From NCBI GenBank assembly GCA_963969595.1, contig OZ018409.1, forward strand, positions 34,485,282-34,549,281: a stretch of 64,000 nt of DNA. The letters are read 5' to 3'. A program made the position numbers and the translations under genes. Each line of letters opens with the position of its first letter. The stretch's first letter is position 1. Positions 61,701-64,000 of this stretch are shown here, piece after piece. The stretch is from Neckera pumila (Eukaryota > Streptophyta > Bryopsida > Hypnales > Neckeraceae). The notes under the pieces are model-generated. The model saw only the letters and a program-made list of their open reading frames with translations, was not told the DNA's origin and did no database searches.

Positions 61701-64000
61701 CGTTTTCAATCTAGAATTTCAATGATCATCATTATTCTATATGTACATAACTTTAAATATTAGGCCCCTAAATTTTTTAATTATTCCATGCTAAACATTT
61801 TAAAATACGGTTTTAAAAATCAAAATTTTGTCAATATAGACAAAAGTACACATGGAGTGCTTGCAAGTGTACAAATGGCTTCTCTTAAAATTAGTGGACC
61901 GTAGCTTGAGCATAACCATTTGTCTTCAACTTATAAATGATAAAAAAACTAATACAATAATCTATAACAATTATATGGATGTAAAATCTAAGATTTTGTA
62001 TGCTTGGGCCATGTTTGTGCTATCAGAAGGTCTTTAGAATATCATGTCTTGTCCTTAAAATATTAATTTTAAAAATGTAATCAAATATAGAGATTTGTTA
62101 TTTAAAAGGATTGATAACAAAAAGGTTACAAGGATTTATTATTAAATATTTATAAAAGATAAGATGGGTTTGAAATAAATGTTGAAAAATTTGTACAAAT
62201 TACTTTTATAAAAAAAAATCATTGTAATTCTCAAATCCCATAACGGTGGAAAATTACATATAAATAATGATTTACATATTGCAATAACTATATACTATTA
62301 ACTATTATTAATGACTCGCGCAAATTATAAATGTGCAAAATCTAAAGACAAAAAAATCCAAAAATCTTCAATTTCATTTTTTGTATTTGGAATCAAAATT
62401 TAAATTTAACACTTTAAAAACAATTGACAAAGGAACCAATGAAATTATCTAAAATCTTTAAGGAGATGTAGACAATGAAACATTACAAGTTTGATGATTG
62501 CTATCTTTGTTAAGTGTTTGATGATTGCTATCTTTATTGCTATTGTTGTTTGAATTTAGATGAAAATCTAAATCACCAACATTGTTTATAAATCCAAAAC
62601 ATCCAAAACTAACAACAATAGTACATGCTCAAAATAATCTCAATGCTTTCTGTCAATGTGTGTGCATCTTTCCTTATTGAGGGCCTTTTTTACTACTCCA
62701 ACATCTCAAATGTAGTGGATTATTTAAAAAATAATAGTTTTGAACATCTTTGCATAGATAGAATGGCTCATATTGTTTATGAATGAAAACGTATCAAAAA
62801 TTATACATATAATATGCATTTCTTCATTTTTCAAATGCAAATTGAGTTGCTTTTTTTAAAATTTTGGCGACATTAAAACTTTACCTCAATTAGTATTTGA
62901 CAAAACAAATAAATGCCAAACTACCAATGTTATCAAACATATTGCCTACCCAGGTTAAACTATTTTATATCATAATTTTTTTATGTTGAGACAAACTAAC
63001 TCTTCCTATCCATACATAACATGTGAAAAACAAATACTCCTATGGCCTTCTATATTTGCATTAGATGATATTTGAGGCCTCTAAGTGATTGCGAGTTCCC
63101 CTGCATTCCTAAACTGCGGGAACGTAGGGGAAGCAGCTGGTTGATGTGGCTGAAATCGTGCCACGTCATTTTTGAAAATAATAAAAAATAAAATATTTTT
63201 TTTGCTTAAAATGATATTTGGGGGAAAAAAAAATTCTGACAGCCCGTACCGGCTATTTGCAGAATCAGGCCAACATTGGGAATGGGCCTGAAACGACCCT
63301 CCAATGCCCTCCAATGTCGTCTAATGAAAAAACTCTCATAACACAAAATATGTAAACTTGACAAACAAAACCCACAAACCCTACTCCTTGATACTATAGA
63401 TTGATTTCACCTTTACCATGTTTTTGCCAAATAATTATTTTAAATTAGAATTAAATTAGAAAGATTGGTTGGACAATTTGATTTTTTTATTAATAAGTTA
63501 TTTGGCAATTACTAAATAACTGTTTTCCTTAACTTTGGCAATCCTTTACAAAATCTTAGACGTGGAACAAGTTTCTTCATTCCATAGGAAAGTGATAATG
63601 ATAGCTTTCAATGAACAAGTATCGTTTCCAATATTTTGACTTCCTTTAGATTTAATTTTCCTTAGATTTTGACAAAGTGGTTTATTATTTCCAAATTCAG
63701 CTTCAAAAGAAATTCGTTCTTTTTTTTTCCAAAGATGAGCTCAGGCGATGATATAGTACTAAACAATTGATGATTGTATAATTTTGTTTGTATGATTCCA
63801 TACCTTACTTGCATAAGTTTGATACGACGGCTCAAATGTTAGGATTTCATCTCGAATATATAATTTCACAATGAAGTACTGAATGCTCGGAACCAAATTT
63901 TCAATCGGTGTAGGTTCAGCAGGATCATCAGATGCAACCGGTTCTGGTTCTTCGGGTCGTCGTGGTTCTTCGGGTCGTCGTGGTTCTTCGGGTCGTCGTG
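943..64000 (-). CDS. DNAH6: Axonemal inner-arm dynein heavy chain, DNAH6-like (partial, 28 exons)
   Basis: This gene encodes the motor subunit of a ciliary inner-arm dynein. It hydrolyses ATP in a ring of AAA modules and slides axonemal microtubule doublets past each other. Twenty-eight exons join in frame to 2010 codons. In visible numbering the tail is about residues 1-450, the linker about 450-900, and the Walker A motifs are AAA1 GPAGTGKT (980-987), AAA2 GPTGGGKT (1261-1268), AAA3 GVSGVGKS (1612-1619) and AAA4 GVGGSGKQS (1964-1972). Walker B motifs are CFDEFN (1030-1035, AAA1), VVFDGP (AAA2) and FVDDVNMP (1678-1685, AAA3). Diagnostic dynein phrases such as [16 protein letters not shown] and [19 protein letters not shown] are intact, so it does not look like a pseudogene. 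Start, promoter, stalk, AAA5-6 and stop are outside the window. The DNAH6 assignment is from remembered family wording, for example [24 protein letters not shown]1 or DNAH3/7/12 are less likely. Being a dynein heavy chain is near certain; the subclass is about 0.65. Confidence 0.97.
1250..1610 (-). other. Intron 27
   Basis: 361 bases of AT-rich intron with no recognisable repeat or gene. Confidence 0.9.
1611..1871 (-). CDS. Dynein exon 27, AAA3-AAA4 junction
   Basis: Residues 1822-1908, 87 codons, phase 0/0. Acceptor TACAG|GGAA and donor CAG|GTTACT. Begins [20 protein letters not shown] and has [15 protein letters not shown], then [19 protein letters not shown]. The 'W-x-H-E-x-x-R-V-x-x-D-R-L' helix is typical; the rest is diverged relative to animal proteins. 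It is separated from exon 26 by a 12 kb intron. Confidence 0.96.
2661..2857. mobile_element. CACTA-like foldback MITE
   Basis: Starts CACTCCAAGAGAATGGGATG and ends with a diverged inverted copy. Both subterminal regions read AAGTGAGTTTT in opposite orientation. The core has a perfect 15-base inverted repeat GCAAAATTTTACTAG (2724-2738 and 2753-2767). The ends resemble CACTACAAGAAA-type termini of plant CACTA elements. It is related to the copy at 51442-51590. Confidence 0.6.
4020..4160. repeat. Diverged direct repeat, copy A
   Basis: Shares GGCAGACAATTGATCCTTC, AAACAAGGCAA, TAACTTACAATAC and AAATGCCA with 5005-5142 in the same order, so a unit of about 135 bases is duplicated about 1 kb apart. 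Confidence 0.6.
5005..5142. repeat. Diverged direct repeat, copy B
   Basis: Second copy of the unit at 4020-4160. It is itself made of two similar halves, each ending in a 'GGACC/GATCCTTCA' phrase. Non-coding. Confidence 0.6.
5781..5886. repeat. 52-base tandem duplication
   Basis: Two adjacent units (5781-5832 and 5833-5886) each read GATGGACT-TGTAGA-GG and end ATGTGTAC-TTTATGC. GATGG/GGACGG words continue to about 6010, suggesting an older minisatellite. Confidence 0.65.
6079..6307. mobile_element. MITE with CATTAGGA inverted ends
   Basis: 229 bases from CATTAGGAAAAATTT to AAAATTTCTCCTAATG, an inverted end pair of about 15 bases. The interior has the palindromic TGACGTGGCAC ... GTGCCACGACA block shared with the other copies in this window. 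No open frame. Target duplication is not obvious. Confidence 0.75.
6436..6451. repeat. Short TTTAGGG run
   Basis: GGGTTTAGGGTTTAGG, a little over two units of the plant-type telomere repeat, lying inside the intron. Too short to be more than a chance run or a repair scar. Confidence 0.5.
6870..7490. repeat. Dispersed repeat, partner of 56330-57010
   Basis: Reads GAGATTTCACCAAAAGAATG, CTTAAAACCATCTTCAATG, CAGCTCTAGATCATTAAT and AAAGTGTGACAAATT. All recur in the same order on the opposite strand at 56330-57010. Similarity falls off toward both ends. No coding content. Confidence 0.7.
11114..11330. repeat. Diverged direct repeat, copy A, with a hairpin at its start
   Basis: Opens with a perfect 14-base inverted repeat AATTTGTTTGGCAT (11114-11127 and 11136-11149). 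The right arm plus following sequence (ATGCCAAACAAATT ... ATTAAACATTTA ... TTGTGGCAATTGCAAATGA) recurs at 11766-11990. Confidence 0.55.
11766..11990. repeat. Diverged direct repeat, copy B
   Basis: Second copy of the unit at 11114-11330: TATATGCCAAACAAATT, GTTAAACATTTATAGTG and TTGTGGCAATTACAAATGAT in the same order. No coding content. Confidence 0.55.
13841..14092 (-). CDS. Dynein exon 26, AAA3 C-terminal part
   Basis: Residues 1738-1821, phase 0/0. Acceptor TTTTAG|GTGA and donor CAA|GTATGA. Reads [34 protein letters not shown], then [20 protein letters not shown]. The last phrase is the conserved end of AAA3 in axonemal dyneins. Confidence 0.98.
14093..15717 (-). other. Intron 25
   Basis: 1625 bases, AT-rich, with a short CATGCATGCATGC run near 14409. 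I see no gene or clear mobile element. Confidence 0.85.
15718..15972 (-). CDS. Dynein exon 25, AAA3 Walker B
   Basis: Residues 1653-1737. Acceptor AAATAG|GAAT. Encodes [20 protein letters not shown] with Walker [21 protein letters not shown] and [11 protein letters not shown]. The open frame continues past the exon, but the donor was set at GAG|GTGCAT because this joins GGGRNE directly to VTPRFFRHF, as in the family. The competing GTAACT donor 28 bases downstream would shift the frame. Confidence 0.97.
16269..17652. mobile_element. TTAA-site element, probably compound
   Basis: Left end TTAA|CCCCTAAAGGACC. The middle (about 16810-17100) matches the right half of the element at 24758-25681 (AAGCATGTAG, GTGAAGTGCAGCTGC-like wording). 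The part from 17300 to the AGTCCTTTAGGG at about 17652 matches the right half of the element at 28618-29436. It is longer than the usual 0.92 kb, so two partial copies are probably fused. Confidence 0.5.
18897..19820. mobile_element. TTAA-site element, 924 bp
   Basis: Left end (TTA)CCCCTAAAGTCC and right end GGGACTTTAGTAG|TTAA. The interior follows the shared layout, beginning with a 'gaactgcc...tttgctgcgacca' segment and ending with a subterminal TCCTCAAGAGGA hairpin. No transposase frame, so non-autonomous. Confidence 0.7.
19955..20112. repeat. TATATCTA microsatellite
   Basis: About 155 bases of imperfect ATATCTAT / ATATTTAT units. Simple repeat in an intron. Confidence 0.9.
20502..20800. 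mobile_element. MITE with CATTAG-type inverted ends
   Basis: 299 bases from CATGAGGGGAGATTGG to CTCAAATCTCTTCTAATG. Interior landmarks: GGGCCGTTTCAGGCCC, CGGGCTGTCA, an A/T-rich middle, ATGATGTGGCA and GGGAACGCAGG. The same landmarks occur in reverse at 63059-63326 and, for the right part, at 58632-58794. Non-coding. Confidence 0.75.
21690..22345. repeat. Dispersed repeat carrying an unoccupied TTAA-element site
   Basis: Matches 53010-53190 plus 54117-54600: ATGTGGTAGTTTTAGACATT, CCCCAATTGGATGT, GGTGAAAAT, TCCACCTTCCAC and GCACTACCTTT occur in the same order. The 925 bp element present at 53192-54116 is absent here; the corresponding point is near 21868. Confidence 0.75.
22363..23269. mobile_element. 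TTAA-site element, 907 bp
   Basis: Flanked by TTAA on both sides: TTAA|CCCCAAAAGGACC and GGTCCTTCAGGAG|TTAA. Shared interior: CAAAACTGCCATTTCTA at the left, GTCCCCCGAAGGGAC hairpin near the right end. Same orientation as the copies at 18897 and 53192 and opposite to 44665. No open frame of note. Confidence 0.8.
23873..24380 (+). mobile_element. SINE-like element with AAACA/AAAC tail, copy 1
   Basis: Starts ACTAGTGTG, has a 5' part with repeated CTCCCGGTTCCACTC words that is rearranged relative to copies 2 and 3, then the GC-rich core (AACGCC ... AGCCGGTGCACCC ... CGGCGAGAGCTTTCC ... GAAGTTGTCCACGCTAC), a tail of AAACA then AAAC units, and ends CAGCCTCATTTAAGGTATTG. Frames here encode only QTNK/CLFV-type simple repeats. 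Confidence 0.7.
24758..25681. mobile_element. TTAA-site element, 924 bp, nested
   Basis: TTAA|CCCCTAAAGGACC at the left and AACTTTAGGGG|TTAA at the right, with the TTAA duplicated and the host element continuing on both sides. The interior includes GTGAAGTGCAGCTGCC and the shared GAAATGGCAGTTTT near the right end. Non-coding. Confidence 0.82.
26840..27112 (-). CDS. Dynein exon 24, AAA3 Walker A
   Basis: Residues 1562-1652. AAA3 nucleotide state gates microtubule release in known dyneins. Carries [29 protein letters not shown] and [20 protein letters not shown] with the P-loop at 1612-1619, then [12 protein letters not shown]. Acceptor TGTAG|AGCC and donor CAA|GTATGT. Confidence 0.99.
27113..27416 (-). 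other. Intron 23
   Basis: 304 bases, AT-rich; nothing recognised. Confidence 0.9.
27417..27791 (-). CDS. Dynein exon 23, AAA2-AAA3 connection
   Basis: Residues 1437-1561, 125 codons, phase 0/0. Acceptor TTACAG|GTTG and donor AAG|GTTTGT. Contains [15 protein letters not shown] and [14 protein letters not shown] with [10 protein letters not shown], the 'F-x-W-S-x-G-G' motif before AAA3. The insert between them is acidic ([12 protein letters not shown]). Confidence 0.97.
28618..29436. mobile_element. TTAA-site element, 819 bp, distinct subfamily
   Basis: TTAA|TTCCTAAAGTTC at the left, AGTCCTTTAGGGG|TTGA at the right. The interior (TGGAATTCAATGGTTCAAATG, GAAACTAAT, TTCTTCACACAT) is shared with 17300-17650. 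It also holds short TATAGGTACCTA-type words between 28800 and 29240. Confidence 0.65.
30653..31094 (+). mobile_element. SINE-like element with AAACA/AAAC tail, copy 2
   Basis: Starts ACTAGTGTGACCCTGTGCCG. Bases 30691-30762 are six 12-base units of the type ACTCCCGGTTCC. The GC-rich core follows from about 30833 to 30950, then AAACA units, AAAC units, and CAGCCTCATTTAAGGTATTG. The poly-unit tail and lack of a protein suggest a retroposed non-autonomous element. The CGGTTCCACTCC words resemble a Pol III B box, but this is speculative. Confidence 0.72.
31283..31682 (-). mobile_element. SINE-like element, copy 3, inverted relative to copy 2
   Basis: Reverse-complement copy of 30653-31094 with only scattered changes and a shorter tail. 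Its ACTAGTGTGGCCCTGTGCCG start lies at 31682, and its tail points toward copy 2 across a spacer of about 190 bases. Confidence 0.75.
32011..32753. mobile_element. Diverged TTAA-site element, second subfamily
   Basis: TTAA|TCCTTAAAGAACTAGACATT at the left and TTGATCCATTAAGGA|TTAA at the right. Shares ACTAGACATTCAA and TTTTGAACAA plus a general order of words with 34166-34703. No open frame of note. Confidence 0.55.
33032..33201 (-). CDS. Dynein exon 22, AAA2
   Basis: Residues 1380-1436, ends in phase 0. Acceptor TTCTAG|GTAC and donor AAG|GTGAAA. Encodes [20 protein letters not shown] and [10 protein letters not shown], then [10 protein letters not shown]. This block is nearly invariant in axonemal heavy chains. 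Confidence 0.98.
33439..33948 (-). CDS. Dynein exon 21, AAA2 Walker A and B
   Basis: Residues 1210-1379 plus one base of Gly 1380; at 510 bases it is the largest exon here. Walker A GPTGGGKT at 1261-1268, then [32 protein letters not shown] and [23 protein letters not shown]2 binds nucleotide and mostly serves a structural role in known dyneins; the Walker B Asp is present but is followed by Gly, the family norm. Acceptor TGTAG|GTGT and donor G|GTTTGT. Confidence 0.99.
33949..34743 (-). other. Intron 20
   Basis: 795 bases, mostly occupied by the diverged TTAA-type element at 34166-34703; otherwise AT-rich. Confidence 0.85.
34166..34703. mobile_element. Diverged TTAA-site element, partner of 32011-32753
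   Basis: Begins CTTTAAAGACTAGACATTC and ends GGTTCATAAGGGG|TTAA. It lies close to the 3' splice site of exon 20's intron on the minus strand. The left terminus is eroded, so the start is approximate. Confidence 0.5.
34744..35007 (-). CDS. Dynein exon 20, AAA1 end / AAA1-2 junction
   Basis: Residues 1122-1209 plus one base of Gly 1210. Acceptor TATTAG|GATT and donor G|GTAAAA. Contains [35 protein letters not shown] and [20 protein letters not shown], then DLFPG. The LSQQ and MAGSLKR choice of residues is one reason for preferring the DNAH6 class. Confidence 0.98.
35340..35578. mobile_element. MITE with CATTAGGA inverted ends
   Basis: 239 bases, CATTACAAAAAAATTTAGGCC at the left and GGCTGAAATTTTTCCTAATG at the right. 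The interior has CACCTGCAAGGTGCAATTAC, GATGTGGTCCACGTCAC and GTTGCAAGGCAACGG; it is laid out like 6079-6307. Non-coding. Confidence 0.75.
36537..36871. mobile_element. Stowaway-like MITE
   Basis: The right end reads GAGATGGAGGGAGTG followed by TA, the inverse of the plant Stowaway consensus that begins CTCCCTCC. The left end after TTA reads CTGCCCATCTCCGTAATTTC. Subterminal GGGGTGAAC and GTTCACCCC face each other. Tc1/mariner-type TA flanks are plausible. The left end is eroded. Confidence 0.5.
36894..37218 (-). CDS. Dynein exon 19, AAA1 Walker B and sensors
   Basis: Residues 1014-1121 plus one base of Gly 1122. Acceptor GAACAG|TTTA and donor G|GTAATT. Walker [10 protein letters not shown] at 1030 on, with the catalytic glutamate present, then [18 protein letters not shown], and [18 protein letters not shown] with the sensor region. 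This completes the AAA1 catalytic set, so the motor should be ATP-competent. Confidence 0.99.
37219..37915 (-). other. Intron 18
   Basis: 697 bases between the two AAA1 exons. No repeat or gene recognised. Confidence 0.85.
37916..38240 (-). CDS. Dynein exon 18, AAA1 with Walker A
   Basis: Residues 905-1013. AAA1 is the main ATPase site of dynein. The exon carries [29 protein letters not shown], then [20 protein letters not shown] with the P-loop at 980-987, and [13 protein letters not shown]. Acceptor GGCAG|AGAG and consensus-like donor AAA|GTGAGT. All residues needed for nucleotide binding in the P-loop are present. Confidence 0.99.
38241..39732 (-). other. Intron 17
   Basis: 1492 bases, AT-rich, with a CT-rich patch near 38390-38415. 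Nothing else recognised. Confidence 0.85.
39733..39944 (-). CDS. Dynein exon 17, linker end / entry to AAA1
   Basis: Residues 835-904 plus two bases of Arg 905. Acceptor TTGTAG|GTTT and donor CG|GTATAA. Starts [11 protein letters not shown] and ends [19 protein letters not shown], the 'T-x-D-V-H-A-R-D' signature just before AAA1. Confidence 0.97.
39945..41478 (-). other. Intron 16
   Basis: 1534 bases, AT-rich, no gene or clear repeat. Confidence 0.85.
41479..41572 (-). CDS. Dynein exon 16, linker
   Basis: Residues 803-834, ends in phase 0. Acceptor AAATAG|GTTG and donor CAA|GTACAA. Encodes [20 protein letters not shown] and VVMISQ, the 'R-x-x-W-V-x-x-x-x-x-Q-x-V' motif. It is separated from exon 15 by the shortest intron in the gene (124 bases). 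Confidence 0.95.
41697..41865 (-). CDS. Dynein exon 15, linker
   Basis: Residues 747-802 plus two bases of Arg 803. Acceptor TTTTAG|ATGG and donor AG|GTATTG. Encodes DGIRSLDF, then [25 protein letters not shown] and the start of the 'L-R-R' helix. The linker phrase 'M-x-S-x-E-G-E-x-V' is clear. Confidence 0.96.
41866..42227 (-). other. Intron 14
   Basis: 362 bases, AT-rich, nothing recognised. Confidence 0.9.
42228..42448 (-). CDS. Dynein exon 14, linker core
   Basis: Residues 673-746 plus one base of Asp 747. Acceptor TTTCAG|ACCA and donor G|GTAAGA. Reads [20 protein letters not shown] and [10 protein letters not shown], then [11 protein letters not shown]. This is one of the most conserved linker stretches, found in cytoplasmic and axonemal dyneins alike. 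Confidence 0.98.
42685..42903 (-). CDS. Dynein exon 13, linker core
   Basis: Residues 600-672 plus two bases of Arg 673. Acceptor ATCCAG|ATAT and donor AG|GTATTA. Shows [15 protein letters not shown] followed by D-I-x-R-Q-L-P, the hallmark of the dynein linker, which moves relative to the ring to make the power stroke. Confidence 0.97.
42904..43534 (-). other. Intron 12
   Basis: 631 bases, AT-rich, nothing recognised. Confidence 0.9.
43535..43665 (-). CDS. Dynein exon 12, linker region
   Basis: Residues 557-599 plus two bases of Arg 600. Acceptor GTATAG|TGGA and a near-consensus donor AG|GTGAGT. Encodes [20 protein letters not shown], then [20 protein letters not shown], the conserved linker phrase ending 'D-E-x-x-x-x-x-x-x-x-S-S-R'. 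Confidence 0.96.
43909..44049 (-). CDS. Dynein exon 11, linker region
   Basis: Residues 510-556, phase 0/0. Acceptor AAGTAG|ATTG and donor AAG|GTTATT. Carries [20 protein letters not shown] and the family pattern of A-x-x-E-x-x-L-E-x-x-L that follows the RHW block. Confidence 0.95.
44279..44453 (-). CDS. Dynein exon 10, linker region
   Basis: Residues 451 (split Lys) to 509. Acceptor TTTAG|ATAT and donor AAG|GTACAA. Contains [11 protein letters not shown] and [20 protein letters not shown], the strongly conserved 'P-x-I-x-x-x-R-N-x-x-L-x-x-R-H-W' block of dynein heavy chains. Confidence 0.96.
44454..46414 (-). other. Intron 9
   Basis: 1961 bases. Nearly half is a complete TTAA-site element (44665-45586). 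A GAGAGAGAGAG run lies near 46118. No gene. Confidence 0.85.
44665..45586. mobile_element. TTAA-site element, 922 bp, best reference copy
   Basis: Left end CCCCTAAAAGACC with subterminal hairpin GTCCCTTTGGGGGAC and then GGGCAGGTACCTACGGGCTG; right end GAAATGGCAGTTTT ... GGTCCTTTAGGGG|TTAA. The left flank is TCAA, one change from TTAA. It is uninterrupted, so I used it to interpret the nested copy at 23598-26077. No transposase. Confidence 0.8.
46415..46578 (-). CDS. Dynein exon 9, start of linker region
   Basis: Residues 397-450 plus two bases of codon 451. Acceptor ATACAG|ACTG and donor AA|GTACTT. Reads [20 protein letters not shown], then [12 protein letters not shown]. This L-W-x-G-L ... 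W ... L-D-V-E-E-M pattern is conserved in heavy chains. The donor was chosen because it restores [12 protein letters not shown] across the junction; reading on would meet a stop after YFK. Confidence 0.93.
46846..46952 (-). CDS. Dynein exon 8, tail
   Basis: Residues 361 (split Asp) to 396. Acceptor TTAATAG|AT and donor GAG|GTCATT. Encodes [20 protein letters not shown] followed by [12 protein letters not shown]-x-L-F tail wording of this kind precedes the linker in axonemal heavy chains. The donor GTCATT is weak. Confidence 0.88.
46953..47846 (-). other. Intron 7
   Basis: 894 bases, AT-rich, nothing recognised. Confidence 0.9.
47847..48135 (-). CDS. Dynein exon 7, tail to linker approach
   Basis: Residues 265-360 plus the first base of codon 361 (ends in phase 1). 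Acceptor GACAG|GGCT and donor GCAG|GTATTT. Carries [20 protein letters not shown] and a long charged helix rich in K, E and D. An open frame of 96 codons on this strand, matched in phase to exon 8, supports it strongly. Confidence 0.9.
48136..49660 (-). other. Intron 6
   Basis: 1525 bases. The section 48290-49060 is slightly less AT-rich and gives some chance open frames on the plus strand, but no recognised protein or repeat ends. Confidence 0.8.
49661..49753 (-). CDS. Dynein exon 6, N-terminal tail
   Basis: Residues 234-264, phase 0/0. Acceptor TTTTAG|GAAT and donor GAG|GTCTAA. Begins [20 protein letters not shown] and ends [10 protein letters not shown], as in the tail region of other heavy chains where a long helix is followed by a V-E-x-F-V motif. 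The donor GTCTAA is unusually weak. Confidence 0.82.
49754..50336 (-). other. Intron 5 with a richer insert
   Basis: 583 bases. Bases about 49905-50250 are distinctly less AT-rich than the flanks and include GGCCCACCCCCCTAGCC, which suggests a small inserted fragment of unknown type. Not coding by any recognised family. Confidence 0.6.
50337..50450 (-). CDS. Dynein exon 5, N-terminal tail
   Basis: Residues 196-233, phase 0/0. Acceptor TTATAG|GGAA and donor CAG|GTTTGT. Starts [20 protein letters not shown]. The pattern G-x-F-x-V-x-T...L-x-P-x-P is typical of the dynein heavy-chain tail just before a coiled segment. Confidence 0.82.
50451..50838 (-). other. Intron 4
   Basis: 388 bases, AT-rich, nothing recognised. 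Confidence 0.9.
50839..50940 (-). CDS. Dynein exon 4, N-terminal tail
   Basis: Residues 162-195, 34 codons, phase 0/0. Acceptor TTATAG|GTTG and donor ATA|GTAATA. A charged helix [20 protein letters not shown] is followed by a short hydrophobic end. The donor match to consensus is weak beyond GTAA. Confidence 0.75.
50941..52488 (-). other. Intron 3
   Basis: 1548 bases with the foldback element at 51442-51590; otherwise AT-rich and featureless. Confidence 0.85.
51442..51590. mobile_element. CACTA-like foldback MITE
   Basis: A 149-base near-perfect palindrome. The right end reads, in reverse, CACTACAGGAGAAAGGGGTG; the left begins CTACAAGAGAAAGGGGTGTC. The centre is a 19-base inverted repeat GATTATAAGGAATGACCTT with a one-base loop. 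The CACTACA-type end resembles plant CACTA transposons; the subterminal AAGTGAGTTTTTAA is shared with 2661-2857. Confidence 0.7.
52489..52578 (-). CDS. Dynein exon 3, N-terminal tail
   Basis: Residues 132-161, 90 bases, phase 0/0. Acceptor TTGTAG|GACA and donor GAG|GTAATG. Encodes [20 protein letters not shown], a charged helical segment. It is recognised by codon-like composition inside an AT-rich intron and by in-frame continuity with exon 4. Confidence 0.75.
52748..52793. repeat. TA microsatellite
   Basis: About 23 uninterrupted TA units. It follows AAAACTTTACAAAA, wording also seen at 22990 in a TTAA element, so it may mark an old element remnant. Confidence 0.95.
53010..54600. repeat. 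Dispersed repeat containing an inserted TTAA element
   Basis: 53010-53190 and 54117-54600 together correspond to the continuous repeat at 21690-22345. The two halves are separated only by the element at 53192-54116. Confidence 0.75.
53192..54116. mobile_element. TTAA-site element, 925 bp
   Basis: TTAA|CTCCTAAATCCCC at the left and GGGGATTTTGGGG|TTAA at the right, TTAA on both sides. Interior ACTGCCATTTTTGCTGCG at the left and GTCCTCCGAGGGGAC hairpin at the right. Same orientation as 18897 and 22363. Non-coding. Confidence 0.82.
54686..54767. mobile_element. Short Stowaway-like palindrome
   Basis: After TA it reads CTACCTCTATTCCAAAATAA, and the other end reads, in reverse, CTCATTCTATCTCAAAATA. 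The two arms of about 36 bases meet at TTTTATATTTACAAAA. The CTCCCTCCGTCCCAAAATA-type plant Stowaway end is the closest pattern I know; two or three changes per end. Confidence 0.5.
56330..57010. repeat. Dispersed repeat, inverted partner of 6870-7490
   Basis: On the minus strand it reads GAGATTTCACCAAAAAAATG, CTTAAAACCATCTTGAATG, CAGCTCTAGATCATTAAT and AAAGTGTGATAAATT in the same order as 6870-7490. Non-coding. Confidence 0.7.
58207..58610. mobile_element. TTAA-site element, right part missing
   Basis: TTAA|CCCCTTCAGTCCC at the left, then AAGGCCTTTTTTCT and ACCTACCATTTCTATTGC as in the element at 22363. Similarity fades around 58610, just before a partial MITE. No right terminus found. Confidence 0.5.
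58632..58794. mobile_element. Partial CATTAG-end MITE
   Basis: Matches the right part of 20502-20800: ATGATGTGGCA, TCTGGGAACGCAGGGAAACT and the end AAATCCCTCCTAATG. The left terminus is absent. Confidence 0.65.
59514..59711 (-). CDS. Dynein exon 2, N-terminal tail
   Basis: Residues 66-131, phase 0 at both ends. Acceptor TTACAG|ATGC and donor AAT|GTATGT. It begins [20 protein letters not shown], a predicted helical tail segment. The leading ATG is an internal methionine and not a start, because the upstream exon joins in frame. A missed exon in the 4.1 kb intron before it or the 6.9 kb intron after it cannot be excluded. Confidence 0.75.
59712..63803 (-). other. Intron 1 (visible numbering, 4.1 kb)
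   Basis: AT-rich. Apart from the MITE at 63059-63326 I see no repeat with clear ends and no gene. Confidence 0.8.
63059..63326. mobile_element. MITE with CATTAG inverted ends, inverted copy
   Basis: 268 bases, CATTAGATGATATTTGAGGCC to CCTCCAATGTCGTCTAATG. In reverse complement it has the same landmarks as 20502-20800: GGGTCGTTTCAGGCCC, CGGGCTGTCA, ATGACGTGGCA and the GGGAACG block. Non-coding. Confidence 0.75.
63804..64000 (-). CDS. Dynein exon 1 (visible; 5' end cut), tail with RRPEEP repeats
   Basis: Visible residues 1-65. It opens with three in-frame copies of the hexapeptide RRPEEP, encoded by an 18-base tandem repeat that runs off the window. An acidic, proline-rich stretch follows, then a segment [20 protein letters not shown] that looks like the folded start of a dynein tail. 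Two donors overlap: GCAA|GTAAGG and AAG|GTATGG. I chose the second, at 63804, because it ends in phase 0 and matches the next exon. No in-frame ATG is visible, so the true start is upstream. Confidence 0.75.
63942..64000 (-). repeat. In-frame 18-base minisatellite in the dynein tail
   Basis: Three visible units of GGTCGTCGTGGTTCTTCG-type sequence, identical base for base, encoding RRPEEP on the minus strand. The array continues beyond the window, so the full copy number is unknown. Confidence 0.9.

Noticed and set aside
1..64000. CRISPR arrays, tRNA, rRNA or operon-type gene clusters
   Set aside because: None seen. The sequence is an intron-rich eukaryotic gene, and the regular repeats present are microsatellites or mobile elements.
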